Notes under the pieces: model-generated
Told to the model about the DNA's origin: nothing
Databases searched by the model: none
What the model saw: the letters and a program-made list of their open reading frames with translations, nothing else
Origin: RGIG3701 sp030530205
GTDB taxonomy: Bacteria; Planctomycetota; Planctomycetia; Pirellulales; Thermoguttaceae
NCBI GenBank assembly: GCA_030530205.1
Contig: JAUMVK010000002.1
Span: 62,001 to 126,000, forward strand
Reading direction: 5' to 3'
Length of the DNA stretch: 64,000 bases
Shown: in pieces, positions 10,401 to 17,473 of the stretch
Layout: each line of letters begins with the position of its first letter
How positions within the stretch are numbered: position 1 is the stretch's first letter
Made by a program: the position numbers and the translations under genes

Positions 10401-10824
10401 AAACGAGCACGAACTGAACGAATACTTCACCGCGAAACGGGAGGTGACGAACGCTCGTGACGCGCAGAACTACGCCGCGTGGGCGAAAAACGCTCCGGAG
10501 GAGTGCGTGGTGGAAAACCAGAATCCGTACGCGGATCAGGCGCCGACCGCAGAAAAGAAGCAGGAAGGAAACGTCCTGACTTTCACGTTCGGCCAGCCGA
10601 AAAAACTCGACCAGGTGAAGATCCGCATGAAATCGGATGCGCCGTCGGCCCAGCGTTTCGAGGTCCAATTCGGCGGTTTCCGCGAAACCGGCTCGATCTC
10701 GCCCGGAAATACGGGGACGTTCGCGGTGCAAAAAGGCCAATCAGCTCAGGAAGTCGTGCTTTCGGGCGAGACGGAATGGATCGAAAAGGTCGAAATCTTC
10801 GGTTTCAATGAGGAAAAGAAATGA
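7441..10824 (+). CDS. HzsA-related di-haem beta-propeller protein (copy A)
   Basis: 1127 aa from ATG 7441, chosen because it gives a signal peptide (MKPTFFTFAFCFLFLSSAFG) and lies after the promoter. A helical part (about 25-140) is followed by a TolB-like beta-propeller with repeats such as LYRMDSEGRFLRRVSFD and MNPDGTAQTALYG, then the hydrazine-synthase-alpha-type haem domain with CVGCH at 637-641 (in LQPGETFSCVGCHEDKN) and a second haem site CVRCH at 688-692. Between the second haem motif and the conserved C-terminal part (LVPFCGEY) lies an extra jelly-roll-like insert (about 740-870; motif DVQIYVNGTQIFHE). A short beta-sandwich ends the protein. The family is named after anammox HzsA, but nothing here supports hydrazine synthesis. 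Probably a periplasmic or surface electron-transfer or oxidative enzyme; the substrate is unknown. Confidence 0.85.
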   Translation: MKPTFFTFAFCFLFLSSAFGRFWLTPENLTHEASTYDDLVIDWLLQDLAFDPARGQLPVERPAEGKTILDSLIAQLTPPTVQKVLDEIQSMNPSEETKKQLAELRNELKTLEGASAGDAQLLQLYKKAAEVRRGLRLASLKANTSRIFFTKHHNLGGSHYAYTEALSDARAERHFWAGSQLCELQLNDAGVCTVRVLIDDPAGMIRDPDLTRDGKNVVFAWKRSDFLDDFHLWRMNLETGELKQLTFGLGWADYEPCVLPSGDIMFNSTRCVQAVDCFTTEVSNLYRMDSEGRFLRRVSFDQVHDNYPVLMNDGRVIYTRWDYNDRGQIFPQGLFQMNPDGTAQTALYGNNSWFPTTILHSRPIPNTNGKILCVFSGHHTRQRGKLGVLDPNQGREEADGATLAAPFRETEPVHVDAYGQSGEQFCYPMPVTETEFLVSYRPNANPQEWIHDRPKFMHDGAPFGIYFMDLDGRRELLAVDYKNDERSCTQPFYLKNDGKPGTAEIATERPSMVDPSQETGVYYLQDVFYGPGLEGVDRKDVRSLRVVEIGFRTVWIGSNGNSGPAGGAMSSTPPSIGGGAWDPKRILGEAKIYEDGSACFRVPAKTPVYFQIINQDGHVIQTMRSWSTLQPGETFSCVGCHEDKNSIAARGSSSMAMKAGPQELQPFHGPARWFSFEKEIQPILDRNCVRCHDNSERRPPMFMAEKRKEQKIDESKLDLLLPQDCEWSFVTEKEKMTDPENAKSWVTQYPLPNSEKGRGGFQHAPGAKSSWNTPEIWLTTELELPENFEAKPLYMNIFHDEDVQIYVNGTQIFHESGFNVKHEGRALLKNPFHAGRNVIAAHCVQTGGGQGLSFAIYSIKDPSKVGEAQTTQLDFKPFSLKNTKFKDDEAGRFWSESYMNLVGAPFEQRAGGRKTHVVNWIGIQESPQMLSPYTAGAFSSSLCTMFNEPTPHNGVKLTQKEKDLIAAWIDLLVPFCGEYTEFANWKENEHELNEYFTAKREVTNARDAQNYAAWAKNAPEECVVENQNPYADQAPTAEKKQEGNVLTFTFGQPKKLDQVKIRMKSDAPSAQRFEVQFGGFRETGSISPGNTGTFAVQKGQSAQEVVLSGETEWIEKVEIFGFNEEKK

Positions 10825-11705
10825 GCACGAGGTCCCTTGAAACGTTGCGTGAGATGCTGACGGCCCGGCCCCGCGATGGTCACAAAGGAACGTTCGGAAC
10901 CGTCCTGGTCGTCGGCGGCTCGCTCGGAATGACCGGCGCCCCCGCCCTGTGCGGAATGGCGGCTCTGCGAAGCGGCGCGGGACTCGTGCGTCTGGCGGTC
11001 CCCGGGTCGATCCTCCCCACGGTGGCGGGTTTGGGGCTGGAGTACACGACTGTTCCGCTTCCCGAAACGCCCGAAGCGCGGATTTCACACGAGGCGTTTC
11101 CACTGCTTCTTGCTCTTGCGCAGAACGCCACCGTTGCGGCAATCGGTCCCGGACTGGGGCGGTCGGCGGAGTTGGATCAGCTCGTTCCGGAGCTTTGGGA
11201 GAATCTTCCGATCCCGGCGGTTTTCGATGCGGACGCGCTCAACGCCCTGGCGGAAATTTCCTCCCGAAAGGGCGGCCAGCTTCCGCCCCACGCCGCGCTG
11301 AGGGTCGTGACGCCTCACCCGGGGGAATTTTTCCGATTAATGCCCAATTCTCCGGCGTATGATGTGCCGGCGCAGCGGAAAAACTCGCGGACTTTTGCAA
11401 AGATGAACGACTGCGTCGTGGTCCTGAAAGGGGCCAACTCGCAGATCACGGACGGCGCGCGGACGTTCCTGAACGATTCCGGAAATCCGGGAATGGCGAC
11501 GGGGGGGAGCGGTGACATTTTGACCGGCATCACCGCCGCGTTTTTGGCCCAGTTCCTGCGGCAGCCCGTGACTCTCCTCGACGCGGTGCGCCTGGCGGTC
11601 CACCTGCACGGCCTGGCTGGTGACCTCGCCGCGGCGGAAGTGGGCGAGTGCTCGCTCATCGCTTCCGACCTTTTGCGCTTTTTGCCGAAAGCAATCAACT
11701 CCTAA
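10821..11705 (+). CDS. nnrD: ADP-dependent NAD(P)H-hydrate dehydratase
   Basis: 294 aa. It repairs hydrated NADH and NADPH (NADHX/NADPHX) by ADP- or ATP-dependent dehydration, in the cytoplasm. Ribokinase-like fold markers: GTFGTVLVVGGSLGMTGAP near residue 25, RSGAGLVRLA, IGPGLGRS, the active-site stretch VVTPHPGEFFRL (about 155-166), VVLKGANSQITDG, and the nucleotide and catalytic motif NPGMATGGSGDILTG (about 218-232, with the general-base Asp). The length matches a stand-alone C-terminal domain; the epimerase (YjeF_N) partner is not fused. ATG overlaps the stop of HzsA-like gene A in an ATGA, which indicates translational coupling. That is an odd partner for a housekeeping repair enzyme. 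Confidence 0.92.
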   Translation: MSTRSLETLREMLTARPRDGHKGTFGTVLVVGGSLGMTGAPALCGMAALRSGAGLVRLAVPGSILPTVAGLGLEYTTVPLPETPEARISHEAFPLLLALAQNATVAAIGPGLGRSAELDQLVPELWENLPIPAVFDADALNALAEISSRKGGQLPPHAALRVVTPHPGEFFRLMPNSPAYDVPAQRKNSRTFAKMNDCVVVLKGANSQITDGARTFLNDSGNPGMATGGSGDILTGITAAFLAQFLRQPVTLLDAVRLAVHLHGLAGDLAAAEVGECSLIASDLLRFLPKAINS

Positions 11706-11720
11706 CTCCTCACTCCTAAC
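11699..11720. repeat. Short heptameric repeat (TCCTAAC/TCCTCAC type)
   Basis: CTCCTAACTCCTCACTCC, made of near-identical 7-bp units, overlaps the end of nnrD and runs toward the pheA promoter. A related run, on the other strand sense, lies inside the fucosidase gene at 24727-24760, and a single unit lies at 56670. Confidence 0.6.
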
Positions 11721-11734
11721 TTAATTGCCCCCCC

Positions 11735-11762
11735 TTGACAAAAACCCCCGAGTGGGTATAAT
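11735..11762 (+). promoter_or_regulatory. Consensus sigma70 promoter of the pheA leader transcript
   Basis: A perfect -35 TTGACA (11735-11740), a 16-bp spacer and a perfect -10 TATAAT (11757-11762). Transcription should begin near 11769, only a few bases before the leader-peptide ATG at 11772. About 215 nt of leader then precede pheA. Confidence 0.85.
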
Positions 11763-11771
11763 GGTCGCATT

Positions 11772-11846
11772 ATGTTGAATCAGATTGCGAACATTTTCGG
11801 CTTTTACTTTAGCTTCGTGTTTTATTGCTTTGGCAATAAACGCTGA
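11772..11846 (+). CDS. Phenylalanine-rich leader peptide of pheA (pheL-like)
   Basis: A 24-codon reading frame, ATG 11772 to TGA 11844-11846. It encodes MLNQIANIFGFYFSFVFY followed by CFGNKR. Six of 24 residues are Phe (positions 9, 11, 13, 15, 17, 20) and two are Tyr. It lies between a consensus promoter and a rho-independent terminator, immediately upstream of the gene for the Phe-specific branch of aromatic synthesis. That is the arrangement of enterobacterial pheL, whose leader has 7 Phe in 15 residues. There is no room for a Shine-Dalgarno site between the predicted transcription start and the ATG, so initiation may be (nearly) leaderless. The role is read from composition and context; no homology is claimed. 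Confidence 0.75.
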   Translation: MLNQIANIFGFYFSFVFYCFGNKR

Positions 11847-11949
11847 AGTTCGAGCTGTTACGCAATTTCGGACCCGGCGTTTCGACCGCCGCGGTTCCTT
11901 CGAGATCTGAAAGATTCCAGCCGTCGGCGCAAAACCGGTGGCTTTTTTT
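11838..11949 (+). promoter_or_regulatory. Transcription attenuator of pheA with competing RNA pairings
   Basis: A terminator hairpin is formed by 11919-11927 (AGCCGTCGG) and 11935-11943 (CCGGTGGCT), 9 pairs including two G-U, with a 7-nt loop, followed by six further T (11944-11949). Three alternative pairings are visible by eye. Segment 1, AAACGCTG (11838-11845, over the leader stop codon), pairs with segment 2, CGGCGTTT (11875-11882). Segment 2 (11870-11879) pairs instead with segment 3 (11887-11898). Segment 3 (GCCGCGGTT, 11888-11896) can pair with AACCGGTGGC (11933-11942), the 3' arm of the terminator. A ribosome stalled at the early Phe codons would leave 1:2 free to form and segment 3 free to block the terminator; a ribosome at the stop codon would cover segment 1 and favour 2:3 plus the terminator. 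The pairings were found by reading, not by folding software. Confidence 0.65.
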
Positions 11950-11985
11950 GTTGGAATTTTTCAGGAGATGAAAAGAGGATAAAAA

Positions 11986-13056
11986 ATGGAACTGAATCTT
12001 CCGTCCCTTCGCCGCGAGATTGACCGGCTTGACAATACGATCCTTCAAACCCTTCAAAAACGCCTCGAAGTTGCGCGCCTGGTCATCAAATTCAAGCGGG
12101 AACAAAACCAGAACGTGAACGTACCCGAGCGCGAGCTGCAAATCCTGAACAGTTTGAAAGGGCGCGAGCGATCACTCCTTTCCGCGGAAGTGATTGAGGA
12201 TATCTACAAGACGATCTTTGCCGAGAGCAAGCGCCTCCAGCGCGAAAGCACGCCGCTGGTCGCGTTTCAGGGGGAGCACGGCGCATTCAGTGAAGTGGCG
12301 GCAAAACGTTGGAATCCCGGGGTCGCCCCGATCCCGTGTCAAACGATCGCCGAGGTTTTCCAGGGCGTCGAGCTGGGGTCCTACGACTACGGTATCGTTC
12401 CGGTCGAAAGCACCGTCGGCGGCCTGATGAGCCAGGTGAACGCCCTGCTGCTGGCGAGCAAACTTTTCGTCGTGGGGGCCGTTGAAATGTCGGTCGAACA
12501 CGCGCTTCTCGTCGTGCCGGGGACCGACCTGAAATCGCTGCGCCGGGTGTACTCGCAGGCGGTGGCGCTGACCGAGTGCCAGTCGTTTGTGAAGCGGATG
12601 AAACTCGAACCGGTGGCGTACTTCGACACGGCGGGAGCCGCGAAAATGCTTGCCGAAAAGTGGGAGGAAGGCTCTTCCGCCATCGCGAGCGAATTGGCCG
12701 CGCGGTACTACAATCTGGAAGTGGCCAAGACGGGGATCGCCGACGTGCAGAACACCAGAACGCGCTTTCTTGTACTGGCCCGCCAGCCTCTGGACTGCGG
12801 CGGGAACCGCTGCTCCATCACGTTCATTATGCCGAACGAGCCGGGGTCTTTGTTCCGTGTGATGAAAATGTTCGCCGACGAAAACATCAATCTGACCCGC
12901 GTCGCATCGATCCCGACGGAGAAGGGGAACTACATTTTCTTCCTCGACTTCGCCGCCAGTGACCAGGAAGAACGTGTTCATCGAATTCTGAATCAGATCT
13001 CCTGCATTTCCGAGTCGTACCGCTGGATGGGGTGCTACACCGAGACGAACCAGTAG
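11986..13056 (+). CDS. pheA: Bifunctional chorismate mutase / prephenate dehydratase (P-protein)
   Basis: 356 aa. It converts chorismate to prephenate and then to phenylpyruvate, the committed steps to phenylalanine, in the cytoplasm. Domains: AroQ-type chorismate mutase at about 1-90 (LRREIDRLDNTILQTLQKR), prephenate dehydratase at about 93-270 (VAFQGEHGAFSEVAA; YGIVPVESTVGG; the catalytic-type ...NTRTRFLVL near 250-260), and a C-terminal ACT domain at about 275-350 (ITFIMPNEPGSLFRVMKMF, with the ...NLTRVASIPTEKGNYIFFLDF half) that binds Phe for feedback inhibition. The length is normal for the fused enzyme. AAGAGGAT lies 8-9 bases before the ATG as a Shine-Dalgarno site. It is controlled by the upstream leader and attenuator. 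Confidence 0.95.
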   Translation: MELNLPSLRREIDRLDNTILQTLQKRLEVARLVIKFKREQNQNVNVPERELQILNSLKGRERSLLSAEVIEDIYKTIFAESKRLQRESTPLVAFQGEHGAFSEVAAKRWNPGVAPIPCQTIAEVFQGVELGSYDYGIVPVESTVGGLMSQVNALLLASKLFVVGAVEMSVEHALLVVPGTDLKSLRRVYSQAVALTECQSFVKRMKLEPVAYFDTAGAAKMLAEKWEEGSSAIASELAARYYNLEVAKTGIADVQNTRTRFLVLARQPLDCGGNRCSITFIMPNEPGSLFRVMKMFADENINLTRVASIPTEKGNYIFFLDFAASDQEERVHRILNQISCISESYRWMGCYTETNQ

Positions 13057-13065
13057 TACGAACGT

Positions 13066-13091
13066 AAAAAAGGCCCCCTCATTGAGGGGGC
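13066..13091 (-). terminator. Rho-independent terminator for the beta-propeller hydrolase gene
   Basis: GCCCCCTC (13073-13080), ATT, GAGGGGGC (13084-13091) form an 8-bp GC stem. On the minus strand it is followed by TTTTTT (13071-13066). The same stem lies 16 bp after the pheA stop and may also stop plus-strand transcription, without a U-run. It is one end of composite repeat C. Confidence 0.75.
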
Positions 13092-13210
13092 TGGCTCGCG
13101 AAGCGAGACTGGGGGAGTTACGTGGGCGTGCCTCACAACTCCCTCCGACGCGTAATTCCGTGCTCCGCACTCCATTACCGCCTTCCATTTGACGACGCTG
13201 GAAGCGTCGT
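13072..13210. repeat. Composite intergenic repeat C followed by palindromic repeat A
   Basis: 13072-13122 consists of two hairpins (GCCCCCTC/GAGGGGGC and CTCGC/GCGAG, 13095-13107) and a GGGGGAGTT edge. Its reverse complement matches 20577-20630 over about 50 bp with few differences. A perfect ACGACGCTGGAAGCGTCGT follows at 13192-13210. Another imperfect palindrome (GGTGGCATCACTGCCACC) lies at 13220-13237. No gene is seen in 13057-13256. Confidence 0.7.
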
Positions 13211-13256
13211 CCCCACTACGGTGGCATCACTGCCACCGCTCGCCCTTTGGCTCGTT

Positions 13257-14270
13257 TTACAAATCCTCGATCCTCACGCGCATGAAAACCGGGCGGTATT
13301 CTTCCGGCTTGTGCGGCAGGGAGCCCAGACGGTTCACGTTGTAAGTGAAAACAAGCTCCTCGTCCGTGGAAAGGGCAGGGTGCGCCTTCGCGTTATAGGC
13401 CGAAATACCTTCCAGAAGTGGCGGAATCTCGTACAAAACTTTCGGCTCGCTGAGCGGCCCGAATGGCCGGTCCGCCAAGCGGTACTCGACCGTCCGGGAA
13501 ATGCAGTCCCGCGTATAGACGAGCAGGAACTTCCCCGACGGCAGGCGTGAGACCGAAAGCTCGCACGAAACTCTTTCCGCCAGGCTGGCCGATTCGGTCA
13601 TTTCTTTACCCCAGCCGCGGCCATTCCAGAAGCGCCACGCGCTGAAATCTTCCAAATCTTCAGGCCGGACCCGGGCGGCGATCAGGTCTTTCCGGTGGAG
13701 CCCTTTGCGGTCCGCGTAGCCGAAAATGTAGAAAAACCCGTCGTCCGAGTCGTCGCAGATGGCGGCGCCGAACACGAACCACGAGTCGGGCGTTTCACGG
13801 AGCAGCGGGACGTTTTTCTGAATTTCGGCGTTGGAAAAATCCGGGGTCCCGTCTTTTTTCAGAGGAAGGGAGACCCAGTCGATCTGCATTGGTTTCCACG
13901 TCTTCTTCTCGGGGATCATCGCGGTGAATTTGAGCTTTCTCCCGACAAAAACTCCGTCCTGCAGCCAGTACCGGCCCGGAAGGAGGTTCTGCCCCTTTGG
14001 CGGAACGAAACACTCCATCGGCCCCTGCGTCGGAAGCCGCCAGAAGGAGTGGTTGACCATATACACGTCGCCAAACTCCCGCCCGGACTCGCGGGTCGTG
14101 CCGCAAATCGTGTCGCTGAAAAGAAAGTACACGTCGCCGGTTTTCAGCTCACGCACAGAGTAAACTCCATCTGCGGCAAGCCAGCCGGATGTTTGTGCGG
14201 TGAGGGCGTTCCACTCCGAAGCCGGTTCTGGATTCAAAGCCAAAACGAGAAAAAAGATCAATGAAAACAT
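13257..14270 (-). CDS. Secreted beta-propeller protein, DUF4185/DUF5005-like (glycoside-hydrolase-like)
   Basis: 337 aa, with a short signal peptide (MFSLIFFLVLALNPEPASE). The motif GDVYFLFSDTICGTTR near residue 50 and later blade-type motifs (FLLVYTRDCISRTVEYRL; AYNAKAHPALSTDEELVFTYN) resemble five-bladed propeller families related to GH43/GH130 that are annotated as DUF4185 or DUF5005. Such proteins are usually secreted and found among glycan-degradation genes, as here. I cannot place the catalytic residues with certainty, so no substrate is assigned. It has its own promoter (14337-14364) and terminator (13066-13091), so it is monocistronic and divergent from HzsA-like gene B. Confidence 0.6.
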   Translation of the reverse strand: MFSLIFFLVLALNPEPASEWNALTAQTSGWLAADGVYSVRELKTGDVYFLFSDTICGTTRESGREFGDVYMVNHSFWRLPTQGPMECFVPPKGQNLLPGRYWLQDGVFVGRKLKFTAMIPEKKTWKPMQIDWVSLPLKKDGTPDFSNAEIQKNVPLLRETPDSWFVFGAAICDDSDDGFFYIFGYADRKGLHRKDLIAARVRPEDLEDFSAWRFWNGRGWGKEMTESASLAERVSCELSVSRLPSGKFLLVYTRDCISRTVEYRLADRPFGPLSEPKVLYEIPPLLEGISAYNAKAHPALSTDEELVFTYNVNRLGSLPHKPEEYRPVFMRVRIEDL

Positions 14271-14336
14271 GGTTCTGTATGAGTAATTGAGTTAAATGCG
14301 GGAAAACAGGTCCGGGTGACATCCTGGTTTCTCTTC

Positions 14337-14364
14337 ATTCTACACAGAGGGAATGAAATGTCAA
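14337..14364 (-). promoter_or_regulatory. Sigma70-type promoter of the beta-propeller hydrolase gene
   Basis: Read on the minus strand: TTGACA (14364-14359), a 16-bp spacer, TAGAAT (14342-14337). Transcription would start near 14330, about 60 nt upstream of ATG 14270. Confidence 0.7.
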
Positions 14365-14420
14365 GGGGTAGAGACATCAAAGTGTTTTTTCCCAAGCGGG
14401 ATTTCTTTTTCAGGGGGGGG

Positions 14421-14449
14421 TTGTATTGGCCTTGGCTTTGTGATAAAAT
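14421..14449 (+). promoter_or_regulatory. Probable promoter of HzsA-like gene B
   Basis: TTGTAT (14421-14426), a 17-bp spacer, TAAAAT (14444-14449). It matches the consensus less well than the others in the window but sits about 70 bp before ATG 14522. It follows a T-rich and G-rich tract (14391-14420) with a weak TCCC/GGGA hairpin. Confidence 0.5.
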
Positions 14450-14521
14450 GAACCTCATTCGATGTTCGGGCACAAAGTGTCACAATTTATTAATCTGTCA
14501 ATCGTTGGTGACCTACCTCCC

Positions 14522-17467
14522 ATGAAGACTTTCCAAACATTCATTTTGTTTCTGGTGGCCTGTTCTTTGGCGATCACGTCATTTGCAGACGAACTGACCG
14601 TGATTTCCATCAGAACGGACAGTCAAAGTTTTCCAGTGTACAAAAGTGCCTTTGCCTGTGATGGGGATAAAACCAATTTCTGGCACACGGAATTCGGCAA
14701 GAAAAATCCCGCTCCGCCGCACTGGGTGGAACTCGATCTGAAAAACCGGGAACTCGTGCGTGGTATCGTTTACACACCCCGTCAGGATTCCAACAATAAC
14801 GGGACTTTTTGCCAGACAGAGGTCCGCGTTTCGGATGCGCTTGAGCAAATGGGCAAGCCGGTTTGGAAGGGTGATCTTGACGCGATGCGGAAGAACATCA
14901 AAGACACGGTGACGATTTTGTTCGACAAGCCGGTTTCCGGACGATTCGTCAAAGTAACCGTTCTTTCAACGTTTGGCAATCAGCCCTACGCCTCCGCAGC
15001 GGAACTTCAGCCCATCGTGGAAGGGAGGACGTTCACGGCTGATACCAAAATCCACTTGAAGAACGTGCCGAACGCCGATCCGGAACTGGTCGATCAGTTC
15101 AATCTTTTGCTGGAAGAGCTTGATAATCGCCAAAAATACGATAAAATCACCGGGCAGATATACGACCCCCAGGCGGGGATTTTGCCGGAGGACGAAACAC
15201 CTGCGGATGTCATTTACCGCCGAACACTTGCCGCCGTCAACCGTTTGGAAAAGATCAACGCAGATATTGCTGCGCCGTTTCTGGTTCAGCTCCAGACGCT
15301 GAATCCGGCGGGAAAATCACTGATGACCATCGAGCAGAACTTTGCGTTGTTTGAACAAATCGCGAAAATCCGAAGGCGGGTCCTGTTTGCCGACCCCGAC
15401 CTGAATTTCGACAAACTCCTGTTTGTCAAAAAACACCGTGCGACCTTTAACCACCTGTGTGATCAGTATTACGGCGTGAATCTTCTCCCAGGCGGAGGAA
15501 TTTTCCTTTTGGAAAACGCTTTCAAAGCCGATTCTGAACCGACGGTCAAAAATGTGCTGGAAAACTCGGTCGTCGAGTCAGGACGTCTGAAAGGGAATGA
15601 TCTGAAGACCGGTGCGTTCGCCACGCTGGCACTGGATTACGACGCGCAAAAAATCGCCTTCGCCTATGTTGAGACTACCGGCGATCGGGGGCATAAATAT
15701 CACACAGACCTTTCCAAAGGACACTGGGAGCGAGGCCGCTGCCTGCACATTTTCACCGCTAACGCGGACGGAACCGGGCTGAAGCAAATCACCGATGGGA
15801 CGTGGAACGACTTTTACCCGTGCTTCCTGCCAAACGGCCGGCTGGCGTTCATCTCCGAGAGGCGCGGAGGCTATCTGCGCTGCGGGCGCGAATGCCCGAA
15901 CTACACGATTTTCGACATGAACCCGGACGGGACGTTCATGCGCTGCCTGAGTTACCACGAAACGAACGAGTGGGCGCCTTCTGTTACAAACGACGGGAAA
16001 ATCATCTGGACGCGCTGGGACTATATCGACCGCCACGGTTGCACGACGCACGCCCCCTGGATCATGTCGCTCAACGGGTCGGACCCGCGCGCCATTCAGG
16101 GGAATTTTACCCTGCGGCGTGAACGACCGGATACGGAAATGGACCTCCGACCGATCCCGAATTCGTCCAAATTCGTCGCGACGGCCGGCCCGCACCACGG
16201 GCAGAATTACGGCTCGCTCGTCATCATCGACCCGTCCCGGATCGCGGAAGAAGAAAACGACGCGATGGCGTGCGTCAAGCGTCTGACCCCGGACGTCGGT
16301 TTCCCGGAATCACAGGACGGCGCGCAGGTCTGGGGTTTCGCTTACCCAATCTCGGAGGACCTTTTTCTGGCCGTCGCGGACTTCTCGGTCACATCGAGTC
16401 AGGGGATGCAGTGGAACGCCGTCATTAAGGGAAATTATGGTATTTACCTCCTCGACCGGTTTGGGAACCGTGAGCTGATCTACCGCGACCCGGAAATTGG
16501 CTGTGCGACGGTCCTTCCGTTTGTGAAGCGGCCGCGCCCGACCATAGCGCCGGAACTGGTCCAGCCGGGAGAAATTCCCTCGCAGGAGTACATCCCTCTG
16601 CCGGAACGGGACTGGACAAAACGCCCGCAGGCCGATGTGACGATCGCGAACGTTTACCAAAGTCTCAAGCCGTGGCCGGAAAACACGAAGATCCGGTCAC
16701 TTCGGATCGTTCAGCTTTACTCGATGTCCGTTCCCTCAGGCTGGATGTTCCACACCGGGCGCCAGGAGCCGTCATCGAACGACAGCGTGAACCTCGTGCG
16801 CGGTGTGATCGGGACTGTACCAGTCGAGGAGGACGGCTCGGCGCACTTCACCGTTCCGGCCCAGGTGGAACTTTTTTTCCAGGCGTTGGACGAGAACGGA
16901 AACGCGGTGCAGTCGATGCGTTCCGGGACGTACTTCCAGCCGGGCGACCACGTAAGCTGCGTTGGCTGCCACGAGCCGAAAGGCCAGATCACCCGGTCGT
17001 CGAGTGCGCTTCCGATCGCGTTTTCCCGCCCGGCCTCAACGCCTGTACCAGAGGTGGAAGGCTCGCGGCCCGCAAACTTCCCCGAGCTGGTTCAGCCGGT
17101 TCTCGACAAACACTGCGTCGAATGTCACGAGAAGCCGGAGAGCAAAACGTTCTCCCTGACCGGGAAACCGTTGTACAAGAAAAACAGCTCGGCGTTTTCC
17201 CATTCCTACTACAATCTGGTGTTCAACGACTGGGCGTTTTACGACTACGGTAATTCTGTCCGGACGATCCCGGGTGAGTTCGGCGCCAATAAATCGCGCC
17301 TGCTCCCGCTGCTCGACCAGGGGCACTACGGCGTGAAACTCTCCGAAGAGGAACGGCATCGGATCGCCCTCTGGCTGGATATGCTCTCGCCGTTCTACAG
17401 CGTTTACGAGCCGGAGCAGCAGAACAAACAGTTAAAAGGGGAGAAGGTTTACCCGACTTTAGAGTGA
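14522..17467 (+). CDS. Discoidin-HzsA-related di-haem beta-propeller protein (copy B)
   Basis: 981 aa from ATG 14522, which yields a signal peptide (MKTFQTFILFLVACSLAITS); an in-frame ATG at 14462 would bury it. Order of domains: F5/8-type (discoidin-like) module at about 25-175 (CDGDKTNFWHTEF; HWVELDLK; YTPRQD), helical segment at 190-300, HzsA-type propeller entry motif LLFVKKHRATFNHLCDQYYG, TolB-like blades (ADGTGLKQITDGTWNDFYP; MNPDGTFMRCLSYHE), then two c-type haem motifs, CVGCH at 813-817 and CVECH at 865-869. It ends with IALWLDMLSPFYSVYEPEQQ. About three quarters identical by eye to the next gene, 6 bp downstream; the two form an operon made by tandem duplication. Likely exported and haem-loaded; the catalytic role is unknown. 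Confidence 0.85.
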   Translation: MKTFQTFILFLVACSLAITSFADELTVISIRTDSQSFPVYKSAFACDGDKTNFWHTEFGKKNPAPPHWVELDLKNRELVRGIVYTPRQDSNNNGTFCQTEVRVSDALEQMGKPVWKGDLDAMRKNIKDTVTILFDKPVSGRFVKVTVLSTFGNQPYASAAELQPIVEGRTFTADTKIHLKNVPNADPELVDQFNLLLEELDNRQKYDKITGQIYDPQAGILPEDETPADVIYRRTLAAVNRLEKINADIAAPFLVQLQTLNPAGKSLMTIEQNFALFEQIAKIRRRVLFADPDLNFDKLLFVKKHRATFNHLCDQYYGVNLLPGGGIFLLENAFKADSEPTVKNVLENSVVESGRLKGNDLKTGAFATLALDYDAQKIAFAYVETTGDRGHKYHTDLSKGHWERGRCLHIFTANADGTGLKQITDGTWNDFYPCFLPNGRLAFISERRGGYLRCGRECPNYTIFDMNPDGTFMRCLSYHETNEWAPSVTNDGKIIWTRWDYIDRHGCTTHAPWIMSLNGSDPRAIQGNFTLRRERPDTEMDLRPIPNSSKFVATAGPHHGQNYGSLVIIDPSRIAEEENDAMACVKRLTPDVGFPESQDGAQVWGFAYPISEDLFLAVADFSVTSSQGMQWNAVIKGNYGIYLLDRFGNRELIYRDPEIGCATVLPFVKRPRPTIAPELVQPGEIPSQEYIPLPERDWTKRPQADVTIANVYQSLKPWPENTKIRSLRIVQLYSMSVPSGWMFHTGRQEPSSNDSVNLVRGVIGTVPVEEDGSAHFTVPAQVELFFQALDENGNAVQSMRSGTYFQPGDHVSCVGCHEPKGQITRSSSALPIAFSRPASTPVPEVEGSRPANFPELVQPVLDKHCVECHEKPESKTFSLTGKPLYKKNSSAFSHSYYNLVFNDWAFYDYGNSVRTIPGEFGANKSRLLPLLDQGHYGVKLSEEERHRIALWLDMLSPFYSVYEPEQQNKQLKGEKVYPTLE

Positions 17468-17473
17468 TCGAAG

